Of a stretch of 36,150 bases of DNA, positions 1 to 6,304 are shown one piece after another. Position 1 is the stretch's first letter. Every line of letters begins with the position of its first letter. Origin of the DNA: Akkermansiaceae bacterium UBA5020 (lineage in GTDB: Bacteria > Verrucomicrobiota > Verrucomicrobiia > Verrucomicrobiales > DEV007). Made by a program: the position numbers and the translations under genes. The notes under the pieces are model-generated. The model had not been told where the DNA came from. It did not search any database and saw only the letters and a program-made list of their open reading frames with translations. The stretch covers positions 36,889-73,038 of the forward strand of contig DGXY01000139.1 of NCBI GenBank assembly GCA_002396885.1, read 5' to 3'.

Positions 1-27
1 CTGTCCCACCTCTGTCCCACCTCTGAC
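1..27. repeat. Short 11-bp tandem repeat at window edge
   Basis: The unit CTGTCCCACCT occurs twice in direct tandem (1-11, 12-22) and is followed by a truncated third copy (CTGAC). It lies just upstream of the phosphatase start at 48. The array may extend beyond the window's left edge, so copy number is unknown. No function is evident. Confidence 0.6.
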
Positions 28-47
28 GCGCCTCCGTCGCTCCGCCC

Positions 48-527
48 ATGCCCCGCCTCCTCTTCGTTTGCCTCGGCAACATCTGCCGCTCGCCTGCCGG
101 TGAGAATGTGATGAACCACCTCCTCGAGCGCGAGGGGCTCACCACTCAGTTCGAGGTCGACTCCGCCGGCACGGCCGGCTACCACGTCGGCAATCCCCCC
201 GACCCGCGCATGACCAAGGCCGCCCGCGCCCGGGGCATTGACATGAAGGGCCGCGCCCGCCAGGTGAAGCCGACGGACTTCGCCGAATTCGACTGGATCT
301 TCGCGATGGACCGCAGCAACCACGCCGACCTCGCCGCCGTGCGCAGCCGCTGCGAATCGCCGACCGCCAGGCTCGTCCTTTTCTGCGAGTTCTGCGAAAC
401 CCACGGGGAACGCGAGGTGCCCGATCCCTACTATGGAGGTCCCGAGGGCTTTGAAAAGGTCCTCGACCTGCTCGAAGACGGCTGCTCGGCCTTCCTCCAA
501 AAATGGCGGAGCGGCACGCTAGACTGA
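48..527 (+). CDS. Low-molecular-weight protein-tyrosine phosphatase
   Basis: This is a 159-residue cytoplasmic phosphatase of the LMW-PTP family, which hydrolyses phosphotyrosine (arsenate reductases share the fold). The N-terminal P-loop FVCLGNICRSP carries the CX5R signature, with nucleophile Cys8 and Arg14. The general-acid Asp is D126 in the DPYYGG motif near the C-terminus. Length and motif order are typical of the family. The ATG at 48 puts the P-loop at the usual distance from the N-terminus. In many bacteria such enzymes pair with tyrosine kinases for exopolysaccharide export, but no kinase or polysaccharide gene is visible here, so the substrate is unknown. The kinase gene downstream begins 64 bases after the stop codon, behind its own repeated operator-like sites, so co-transcription is uncertain. 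Confidence 0.93.
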   Translation: MPRLLFVCLGNICRSPAGENVMNHLLEREGLTTQFEVDSAGTAGYHVGNPPDPRMTKAARARGIDMKGRARQVKPTDFAEFDWIFAMDRSNHADLAAVRSRCESPTARLVLFCEFCETHGEREVPDPYYGGPEGFEKVLDLLEDGCSAFLQKWRSGTLD

Positions 528-530
528 GAG

Positions 531-587
531 AAAATCGTCCATTCCTGACGAATTCTTTCACAAAATCGTCATTTCTGGACAATTCTT
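531..587 (+). promoter_or_regulatory. Two operator-like repeats upstream of kinase gene
   Basis: Two imperfect direct repeats beginning AAAATCGTC start at 531 and 562, a spacing of 31 bp (about three helical turns). Each contains a dyad: TCGTC-N7-GACGA (perfect) in the first and TCGTC-N7-GACAA in the second. The pattern fits a dimeric regulator binding the same helix face twice, and the obvious candidate is the response regulator encoded two genes downstream (autoregulation, inferred). The second site ends about 10 bases before the ATG at 592, leaving no room for a Shine-Dalgarno sequence. Confidence 0.5.
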
Positions 588-591
588 GACC

Positions 592-1935
592 ATGAACCCA
601 ACCCCAGTTGGCTCGGGCAAGGGCGGCTTGTTCCGTCGTCTGGCCCTGCCCTTCTCCCTTTTCGTCCTTGGCGCGAGCCTGTCGCTCGTGGCGTGGCTGC
701 AGGGGATGAACCGGGATCGCTCACTGCGCGAGTTCGAAGACACGGCGCGGGAGAACGCTCGCTTCGTCGAGCGACTCCGCCTGCCGCGCTCCCCCGAACT
801 GGCCAAAAATCTCTCCGAGGTGCTCGGCGTCGGAGTGGGGTTCTTCCGCGCCGGAGAAGCGGTCGCGGGGCTGCCCTCTGAGCTCGTTCCGGTCGTCCCT
901 CGCCTCGCGGACGAGGAACCGCATTCAACCCGATCGGGACGCTGGGATCTCGCGATCGCACCGGTTGCAGGAGAGCCGGTGCACCTCGTGCTGCTGCGCG
1001 AGACGGCCCCCTTGGCTCCCGATCCCACGACCTGGCTGCTGCCCTCCCTGATCGTGACGGCACTGGGCGGCGGACTCGCGGCCCTCGTCGCCCGGCGCAT
1101 CGTCTTGCCGCTCGGCGCGCTGACGCGTTGGCTCCCGAATCTCGATCGCGATTCTCCAAATGCCCTCCCGGCCACCGTCACCGGCCGCCACGACGAGATC
1201 GGAGCCCTCGCCCGTTCCCTCGAGGAAAGCCATCGCCGCCTCCGCGAGGAAACGGAGCGCCGCCGCCAGTCCGAGCGCCTCGCCGCCCTCGGCCGCATCG
1301 CGACGAGCCTCGCCCACGAGATCCGCAATCCCGCGGCGGCGATCCGCCTGCATGCCGACCTGCTCTCGAAAGAGGCCGGACCGGAGTCGAAGGATTCCAT
1401 CGACCTGATCCGCGACGAAGTCGACCGCATCACCGATCTCGTCAATCAGTGGCTCTTCGTGGCACGCGGCGCACCGCCACGGACGACGCCCCACGATCTC
1501 GTTGCCCTGACCCGCCGCGTCCTTGCACGGCTTGCCCCGCAGTTCGACCATGCCCGCGTCAACGCGACACTCTCGGGCGCGGACTCGGCCACGGTGGATG
1601 CGGATGGACCGCGTCTCGAGCAGGTCGTGCGAAATCTCCTCCTCAACGCGATGCAAGCCATGCCCGAAGGCGGCACCATCCGCGTCGCGATCACGACGGA
1701 TGACAAGGAAGCCCTCATCGAGATCACGGACCAAGGTCGCGGCTTCAGTGAGGAGGCGCTGCAACGCTGGAGCGAACCCTTCTTCTCCGAGCGCGAGGGC
1801 GGCATGGGGCTCGGCCTCACCCTCGCGGATGAGGTGATGCAGGGACACAGCGGATCGATCGGGGTCGCGAACGATCCGGACGGCGGCGCGCGGGTCTCCT
1901 GCCGGATCGCCCTGACAAAAACCGAAACATCCTGA
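592..1935 (+). CDS. Membrane sensor histidine kinase (NtrB/AtoS-like)
   Basis: This 447-residue inner-membrane kinase has two predicted transmembrane segments (about residues 19-37 and 148-168) flanking a periplasmic sensor region of roughly 110 residues. A HAMP-like linker follows (about 168-220), then a HisKA domain with the phospho-accepting His242 in SLAHEIRNPAAA. The HATPase domain has the N box at N352 (NLLLNAMQAM), the G1 box DQGRGF (380-385) and the G2 box GGMGLGL (about 403-409). The HEIRNP variant and single sensor domain are typical of kinases partnered with NtrC-type regulators. I use ATG 592; an in-frame TTG at 586 adds two residues. The gene ends one base before the regulator start, so the two are surely cotranscribed. 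The sensed signal cannot be read from the sequence. Confidence 0.93.
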   Translation: MNPTPVGSGKGGLFRRLALPFSLFVLGASLSLVAWLQGMNRDRSLREFEDTARENARFVERLRLPRSPELAKNLSEVLGVGVGFFRAGEAVAGLPSELVPVVPRLADEEPHSTRSGRWDLAIAPVAGEPVHLVLLRETAPLAPDPTTWLLPSLIVTALGGGLAALVARRIVLPLGALTRWLPNLDRDSPNALPATVTGRHDEIGALARSLEESHRRLREETERRRQSERLAALGRIATSLAHEIRNPAAAIRLHADLLSKEAGPESKDSIDLIRDEVDRITDLVNQWLFVARGAPPRTTPHDLVALTRRVLARLAPQFDHARVNATLSGADSATVDADGPRLEQVVRNLLLNAMQAMPEGGTIRVAITTDDKEALIEITDQGRGFSEEALQRWSEPFFSEREGGMGLGLTLADEVMQGHSGSIGVANDPDGGARVSCRIALTKTETS

Positions 1936-1936
1936 C

Positions 1937-3247
1937 ATGCACACCACACACCGAGTCCTTATCGTCGAAGACGAGCGCGCCCTCGCAATCGCCTTCGCCG
2001 CGGCGGTGCGTCAGGCGGGCGCCGCGAGCGAGCTCGCCCCCACCGCGGCCCAGGCTCGTCGGCTCCTCCGCGAGTCGCCCCCCTTCGACGCCCTCATCCT
2101 CGACATCGGCCTGCCCGATGAAAACGGACTCGCCTTTCTCGCGAGCCTGCCCGAGGCGGAGCGGCTCCCCACCCTCGTCGTCACCGCCCACGGCGAGATC
2201 GGAAACACGATCGCCGCCCGCAAGCTCGGGGTGCGCGAGTTTTTCACGAAGCCACTCGATTTCGCGACCTTCACCGGCGCTCTCGCCACGATCCTGCGTC
2301 CCGCGGCGCGTCGCGCCGCGCCTGCGCCCGAGTCCGACTCCGCCTTCCTCGGCGCGGCCCCGTCGATGCGCCCGGTCTTCCGCCAGATCGCCCACGCCTG
2401 CGCCAGTGATGAGCCCGTGCTCATCCGGGGTGAAACAGGCTCGGGCAAGACCCGCGTCGCCCGCCTCATCCGCGAGCATTCCCGGGAAAAAGACGCCCCC
2501 TTCGTCCTCCACGCCGCTGGCGCCGCCCCGCTCGCCGAGTCCCTAACAAACGCCCAAGGCGGCGTCCTCGTCGTCGAGGATCTCACCTCGCTCCCGGCCG
2601 ACGAGCAGGCCCTCCTCGTCCGCGGAATCGAAGCGGACGACGCCACCTTTCCCCGGCTCCTCGCCACGGTCTCGAGCGATCTCGCCACCGCCGTCACGGG
2701 CGGGACCTTGCGCAGCGACCTCTACTACCGGCTCCAGGTGCTCGAAGTGAGCCTCCCGCCTTTGCGTGAGCGGCTCGAAGATCTCCCCGCCCTTGCCGAT
2801 TTCTTCGCTGCCCAGCTCGCCCCGGGTCGTCGGATCGAAATCCACGACGAAGCCCTCGCCCGTCTCCTCTCGCACGACTGGCCGGGAAATCTTCGCGAAT
2901 TGAGGAACTTGCTCTCCTTCGCCCTCACTGCGGCGGCGGGTGCACCCGTGATCGAACGACGCCATCTCCCGGCCTATCTCGTGGATCCACCTGAAGTCCC
3001 GGATGAAGAAACCGGTCCCACCTGCTTGCCCGAGCCCCTCGTCCGCGGCCTGCGCGATTGGATCGAGGCACGTTTTCGACAAGGCTCTGCCCCCACTTAC
3101 CGGGAGCTTTCGGAGACGCTCGAAACTGGACTGATCCGCGAACTCCTTCCCCGCTACGGAGGGCGCCTTGCCAGACTTGCTTCGGAGTTGCAGGCGAATC
3201 GCGCGACCTTGCGGAAGCGACTCAAAAAGACGTCGCTCGAGGAATAG
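1937..3247 (+). CDS. NtrC-family response regulator lacking GAFTGA loop
   Basis: This 436-residue regulator has three domains. The receiver has an acidic pair D12/E13, phospho-acceptor D56, T83 and K105. The AAA+ domain has Walker A GETGSGKT (165-172), arginine-finger residues in LRSDLYYRL (R259, R265) and the WPGNLREL motif (315-322). A Fis-type helix-turn-helix lies at about 398-432. Two key features are abnormal. The segment that normally carries ESELFGHEKGAFTGA is missing, so Walker A and B are about 17 residues closer than usual, and the Walker B acidic pair reads ED rather than DE (214-215). GAFTGA contacts sigma54, so this protein probably does not activate sigma54 promoters; some NtrC-type proteins lacking it work with sigma70. 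It is coupled to the kinase gene one base upstream. The TonB receptor downstream is a plausible but unproven target. Confidence 0.92.
   Translation: MHTTHRVLIVEDERALAIAFAAAVRQAGAASELAPTAAQARRLLRESPPFDALILDIGLPDENGLAFLASLPEAERLPTLVVTAHGEIGNTIAARKLGVREFFTKPLDFATFTGALATILRPAARRAAPAPESDSAFLGAAPSMRPVFRQIAHACASDEPVLIRGETGSGKTRVARLIREHSREKDAPFVLHAAGAAPLAESLTNAQGGVLVVEDLTSLPADEQALLVRGIEADDATFPRLLATVSSDLATAVTGGTLRSDLYYRLQVLEVSLPPLRERLEDLPALADFFAAQLAPGRRIEIHDEALARLLSHDWPGNLRELRNLLSFALTAAAGAPVIERRHLPAYLVDPPEVPDEETGPTCLPEPLVRGLRDWIEARFRQGSAPTYRELSETLETGLIRELLPRYGGRLARLASELQANRATLRKRLKKTSLEE
2542..2550 (-). repeat. TTTGTTAGG motif, copy 1
   Basis: This is one of five exact copies of a 9-mer over-represented in the window. 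Here it lies on the minus strand, inside the response-regulator gene, where the plus strand reads CTA-ACA-AAC (Leu-Thr-Asn). It uses the rare CTA codon in the segment where the GAFTGA loop should be. Confidence 0.45.
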
Positions 3248-3265
3248 AAAGGTCGTGGGTTCCTC

Positions 3266-3326
3266 GTAGCCACGAGCGTGAGCGAGTGGATCACACGCAC
3301 GTCCGTTCGCTCACGCTCACGGCTAC
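3266..3326. repeat. GTAGCC palindromic element, 61 bp (copy 1)
   Basis: This is an intergenic element with terminal inverted repeats. The left end GTAGCCACGAGCGTGAGCGA is a near match to the reverse complement of the right end, TCGCTCACGCTCACGGCTAC, around a 21-bp variable centre. It has the same length as the copy at 5716-5776. It lies 19 bases after the regulator stop codon and could form a long hairpin in RNA. No transposase is nearby, so it resembles a REP/REPIN-type or MITE-like non-autonomous repeat. Confidence 0.85.
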
Positions 3327-3340
3327 TCACTGAACGAACC

Positions 3341-3369
3341 TTGCCCAATCGCTGGTCAAAAATTGCCCA
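3341..3369 (+). promoter_or_regulatory. Paired TTGCCCA repeats before receptor gene
   Basis: TTGCCCA occurs at 3341-3347 and again at 3363-3369, a 22-bp period (two helical turns), about 55 bp upstream of the receptor start. This spacing fits a tandem operator, but the repeat is short and could be chance. It does not resemble the dyads before the kinase gene. Confidence 0.25.
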
Positions 3370-3423
3370 CTTTTGCATTTCCTCTTCGAGGCGCTTGCCG
3401 CATCGCCACCGATCGAGTCTAAG

Positions 3424-5613
3424 ATGCGCATGTCCTTTCGCTCTTTTGGTTTCAAGCCCCTCCTCCTTTTACTCGGTTCTGTTTGTGCACCGATTCAGGC
3501 CCAAGAGTCCTCCCCCGTCGAGAGCACCCTCGATCCCGTTGTCATCACCGGGGCAGCTCCCGTGCCGAGTTCGGCTCCGGTCTTCCTCGCCGATGCGGAA
3601 AGCAATCTCGACGTGCCTCTCGTCGTCACGCCGACCCGCGAAGTCGCTCCTGCGACGATCTCGCCCTACACCATCGCCACCCTCAGCGAGGACGACATCG
3701 TCGACCGGCTCGGTCGCAGCCTGCCTGAGCTGCTCAGTGAATCCCCGTCAGTGATGGTGCAGAAGACGGCCCACGGCCAGGGCTCGCCTTTCATCCGCGG
3801 CTTCACCGGCTACCGGAATCTCGCCCTCATCGACGGGGTCCGCCTGAACAACTCGACCTTTCGCGACGGCCCGAACCAATACTGGAACACAATCGATCCC
3901 TACTCCCTCCGCTCCGTCGAGCTGGTGAAAGGCCAGGGCTCGGTCCTTCACGGCAGCGATGCCATCGGCGGCACCCTGAACGCCCTCACCGCCCGTCCCG
4001 TCTACGCCGAGAGCGGCTTACTCAACGGGGGCCGCACCTTTGGTCGCTGGTCATCGGCCGAGCAGAGCTACACCGGACGCGTCGAGGGTTATGCCTCGGA
4101 GGCGGATTCCTATGGTTTCCTCTTCGGCTTCACCGGGAAGGATTACGGCGATCTCCGCACCGCCGGCCAGGGCGAAAACCCGAACAGCGGCTATGAGGAA
4201 TGGGACATGGATCTGAAGGCCGAGTTCTTCCTGAATCCTGACACGCGCCTCACCTTCCTTCATCAGCAGGTTCATCAAAACGACGCCTGGCGCACCCACA
4301 GCACGATCTATGGCATCCCTTACCGCGGCACCACGATCGGCTCCGACCAGCGCCGCTCCCTCGATCAGGACCGCCACCTCACCTATTTGCAACTCGAGGG
4401 CAATCCAGGTGGGGCGATCGATCACTACCTTGTCAGCATCAGCCACCAGCGCCAGGCGGAGGAGCAATACCGCGTCCGCGCGGTCGGTGACGGCCGCATC
4501 AATGTGAGCGGCTTCGATGTCGACACCTACGGAGCCCTTGCCCAGTTCTCTTCCGATACCCCGATCGGTTATCTCACCTACGGCGCGAGCTACTACATCG
4601 ACCGCGTCGATTCCTATCGCGAGAATTTCAATCCCGACCGCAGCTTCGACGACCGCGACATCCAGGGTCCCGTGCCGGATGATTCCACCTACGAACTTGC
4701 CGATCTCTTCATTCAGGATCGCATCACGATCAACGACGGACTCGACGTCTGGCTCGGCGCCCGCGCCACTCTCGCCCAGGCGAACGTCGGCCGTGCGCAG
4801 GATCCGGTCTCGGGCGATGTCTCCTCTTTCGAGGATGAGTGGACGAGCACCGTGGGCAGCGCGCGCTTCGTGCAGCAGATCGACGACGAGAAAATCTACT
4901 CGCTCTTCGGCGGCGTCTCGCAGGGTTTCCGCGCCCCGAATCTCTCCGACCTCTCCCGCCTCGACCTCGCCCGCTCGGGTGAAATTGAGACCCCTTCGCC
5001 CGGACTCGATCCCGAGAAGTTCACCTCCTTCGAAATCGGCGTGCGTCGTGAGGAGGAGCGCACCCGGGCCTCGGCTTCTTGGTTCTACACCGACATCGAG
5101 GATTACATCGTCGGCACCCGCACCGGCCGCATCGTCGACGGATCGCAGGAAGTCACGAAGATCAATGGCGGCAACGGCTACGTCAGCGGTGTCGAGATGG
5201 AGATCGAACAGGGCCTGACCGACACCCTGACCCTCTTCGGTTGGTGGTCGTGGCAGGATGGCGACCTCGAGGCGAACGGACTGCGCGAACCAACGAGCCG
5301 GCTCATGCCCTTCACCGCCGAAGCCGGGATCCGCTGGACGCCGACCGACGACGTCTGGGTCGAGTTGCTCGCCTACGGTGCGGCCGAGCAAGACCAGCTG
5401 CCCGAGCGGGATCAGCTCGACGTGGAGCGTATTCCGCCCGGAGGCACGCCCGGCTACGTCATCGGCACGGTGCGCGGCGGCTACGATCTCGGCAACGGAC
5501 TCAGCCTCACCGCGGCACTGGAGAACTTCACCGACGAAGCGTATCGCGTCCACGGATCCGGCATCAACGGTCCGGAGCGGAACTTCATCTTCGGAGCGGA
5601 GTGGAAGTTCTGA
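3424..5613 (+). CDS. TonB-dependent outer-membrane receptor
   Basis: This is a 729-residue outer-membrane receptor for TonB-energised uptake of a metal chelate, haem, cobalamin or oligosaccharide; the ligand cannot be named. The start at ATG 3424 gives a clear Sec signal peptide (basic MRMSFRSFGFKP, a leucine-rich core, cleavage near AQA/QE); ATG 3430 is an equal alternative. A candidate TonB box (DPVVITG) follows cleavage. The plug domain has the family motifs SPFIRGFTGYRNLALIDGVR and the VELVKGQGSVLHGSDAIGG stretch. The remainder is a beta-barrel rich in alternating aromatic residues, ending in the terminal Phe (EWKF) expected for BAM-dependent insertion. An internal FRAPNLSDLS motif is typical of BtuB- and haem-receptor-like proteins. 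No TonB/ExbBD or periplasmic binding protein genes are in the window. It follows the two-component genes on the same strand, across a repeat. Confidence 0.95.
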   Translation: MRMSFRSFGFKPLLLLLGSVCAPIQAQESSPVESTLDPVVITGAAPVPSSAPVFLADAESNLDVPLVVTPTREVAPATISPYTIATLSEDDIVDRLGRSLPELLSESPSVMVQKTAHGQGSPFIRGFTGYRNLALIDGVRLNNSTFRDGPNQYWNTIDPYSLRSVELVKGQGSVLHGSDAIGGTLNALTARPVYAESGLLNGGRTFGRWSSAEQSYTGRVEGYASEADSYGFLFGFTGKDYGDLRTAGQGENPNSGYEEWDMDLKAEFFLNPDTRLTFLHQQVHQNDAWRTHSTIYGIPYRGTTIGSDQRRSLDQDRHLTYLQLEGNPGGAIDHYLVSISHQRQAEEQYRVRAVGDGRINVSGFDVDTYGALAQFSSDTPIGYLTYGASYYIDRVDSYRENFNPDRSFDDRDIQGPVPDDSTYELADLFIQDRITINDGLDVWLGARATLAQANVGRAQDPVSGDVSSFEDEWTSTVGSARFVQQIDDEKIYSLFGGVSQGFRAPNLSDLSRLDLARSGEIETPSPGLDPEKFTSFEIGVRREEERTRASASWFYTDIEDYIVGTRTGRIVDGSQEVTKINGGNGYVSGVEMEIEQGLTDTLTLFGWWSWQDGDLEANGLREPTSRLMPFTAEAGIRWTPTDDVWVELLAYGAAEQDQLPERDQLDVERIPPGGTPGYVIGTVRGGYDLGNGLSLTAALENFTDEAYRVHGSGINGPERNFIFGAEWKF

Positions 5614-5637
5614 GGGGGAGGGAGGTGCAAACCTTCC

Positions 5638-5692
5638 GTAGCCACGAGCGTCGCGGGTCGTCCGACCTCGGAACCGTCGCCGGTTCCGCTAC
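5638..5692. repeat. GTAGCC element, chimeric 55-bp form
   Basis: The left end GTAGCCACGAGCGTCGCG resembles the main repeat family. The right half is a different palindrome, GGAACC-GTCGCC-GGTTCC, followed by GCTAC. It still starts GTAGCC and ends GCTAC. It lies 24 bases after the receptor stop codon and looks like a recombinant of two related repeat types. Confidence 0.7.
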
Positions 5693-5715
5693 GTTTCGGT
5701 TCCCGCGAACCTTCC

Positions 5716-5776
5716 GTAGCCACGAGCGTGAGCGAGTGGATCGTCCGTCCGGCCGTTCGCTCACGCTCACGGCTAC
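5716..5776. repeat. GTAGCC palindromic element, 61 bp (copy 2)
   Basis: Both ends match the copy at 3266-3326, and the length is the same; only the centre differs. It is the second repeat in tandem behind the receptor gene, 23 bases after the chimeric element. Confidence 0.85.
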
Positions 5777-5807
5777 GAGCCCGCAGACGGGAATCTCACC
5801 AAACCAC

Positions 5808-5843
5808 AAAAAAACCCGCCGCGGTCGCCCGCGACGGGTTTTT
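5808..5843. terminator. Bidirectional rho-independent terminator
   Basis: A strong stem pairs AAAAACCCG (5810-5818) with CGGGTTTTT (5835-5843) and, after one mismatch, CGCGG (5820-5824) with CCGCG (5829-5833) around a TCGC loop. There is a T-run on the plus strand and an A-run on the other side, so it works in both directions. It sits between the converging receptor and EF-hand genes and can terminate both. Confidence 0.9.
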
Positions 5844-5871
5844 CAAAATCAGATCAATCCCGGAAGATCAA

Positions 5872-6216
5872 TCACGCCTTCGGCTTGCCCTTGCCCTTGC
5901 CGTCGCCCTTGCCTTTCGGGGGAGCGGAAAGTTCGGCCTTGTCGAGCTGGCCGTCTTTGTTGGTGTCGCGGCCGGCGAACATCTTCTCGGGGTCCTTGCC
6001 ATCGGTCTTGGCCTTGGTGGCGGCGGGACCAGCGAGGAATTCTTCCTTGGAGATGGTGCCGTTGCCGTCCTTGTCGAGGGCTTTGATCATGGCCTCGGCA
6101 CGCTTGGCGGGATCGCCACCCTTGCCCTTGCCTTTTTCTTTGCCTTCTTCAGCCTGAGCGAGGCCGACCGCCAAACCGGCCACGAGCGTGGTGGCCAAAA
6201 CGAGGAATTTTTTCAT
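5872..6216 (-). CDS. Secreted EF-hand calcium-binding protein
   Basis: This is a 114-residue secreted protein. A Sec signal peptide (MKKF plus a hydrophobic core, cleavage near AQA/EE) precedes a Lys/Gly/Glu-rich linker. Two EF-hand loops follow: DKDGNGTISKEE (about residues 48-59) and DTNKDGQLDKAE (about 84-95). Both have Asp at loop positions 1, 3 or 5 and a Glu at position 12, so calcium binding is plausible. The tail is almost wholly Lys, Gly and Pro. Such short EF-hand proteins are common in planctomycetes and Verrucomicrobia; their roles are mostly unknown, with calcium buffering or envelope binding as guesses. It is transcribed toward the terminator at 5808-5843 and appears to be a single-gene unit. 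Confidence 0.9.
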   Translation of the reverse strand: MKKFLVLATTLVAGLAVGLAQAEEGKEKGKGKGGDPAKRAEAMIKALDKDGNGTISKEEFLAGPAATKAKTDGKDPEKMFAGRDTNKDGQLDKAELSAPPKGKGDGKGKGKPKA

Positions 6217-6254
6217 CTTTATTGAGTTCTCTATTGGAGTTTATGGGAAACATT

Positions 6255-6281
6255 GTCCCCGCTCTATTAACGTCCGGGGAC
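6255..6281 (-). other. Stem-loop between htpG and EF-hand gene
   Basis: A perfect 7-bp stem pairs GTCCCCG (6255-6261) with CGGGGAC (6275-6281) around a 13-base loop. It lies after the htpG stop codon and 39 bases before the EF-hand start. No T-run follows, so it is not a classic terminator. It could be an mRNA-stabilising structure or part of the EF-hand gene leader. Confidence 0.4.
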
Positions 6282-6304
6282 GGGATTCGTTGCGAAAAAA
6301 ATCT

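Noticed and set aside
139..2697. Large minus-strand frames opposite the phosphatase, kinase and regulator genes
   Set aside because: They are shadow frames of GC-rich coding sequence with Arg/Ser/Ala-biased composition and no domains, while the plus strand shows complete known families.
3350..3372. A sigma54 (-24/-12) promoter before the TonB receptor
   Set aside because: TGG-TCAAAAATT-GC looks similar, but the GG-to-GC spacing is 9 bases instead of 10 and the CAC element is missing.
4051..5553. A 500-codon minus-strand frame opposite the TonB receptor
   Set aside because: It has no recognisable domain, and the plus strand encodes a full receptor with signal peptide and terminal Phe.
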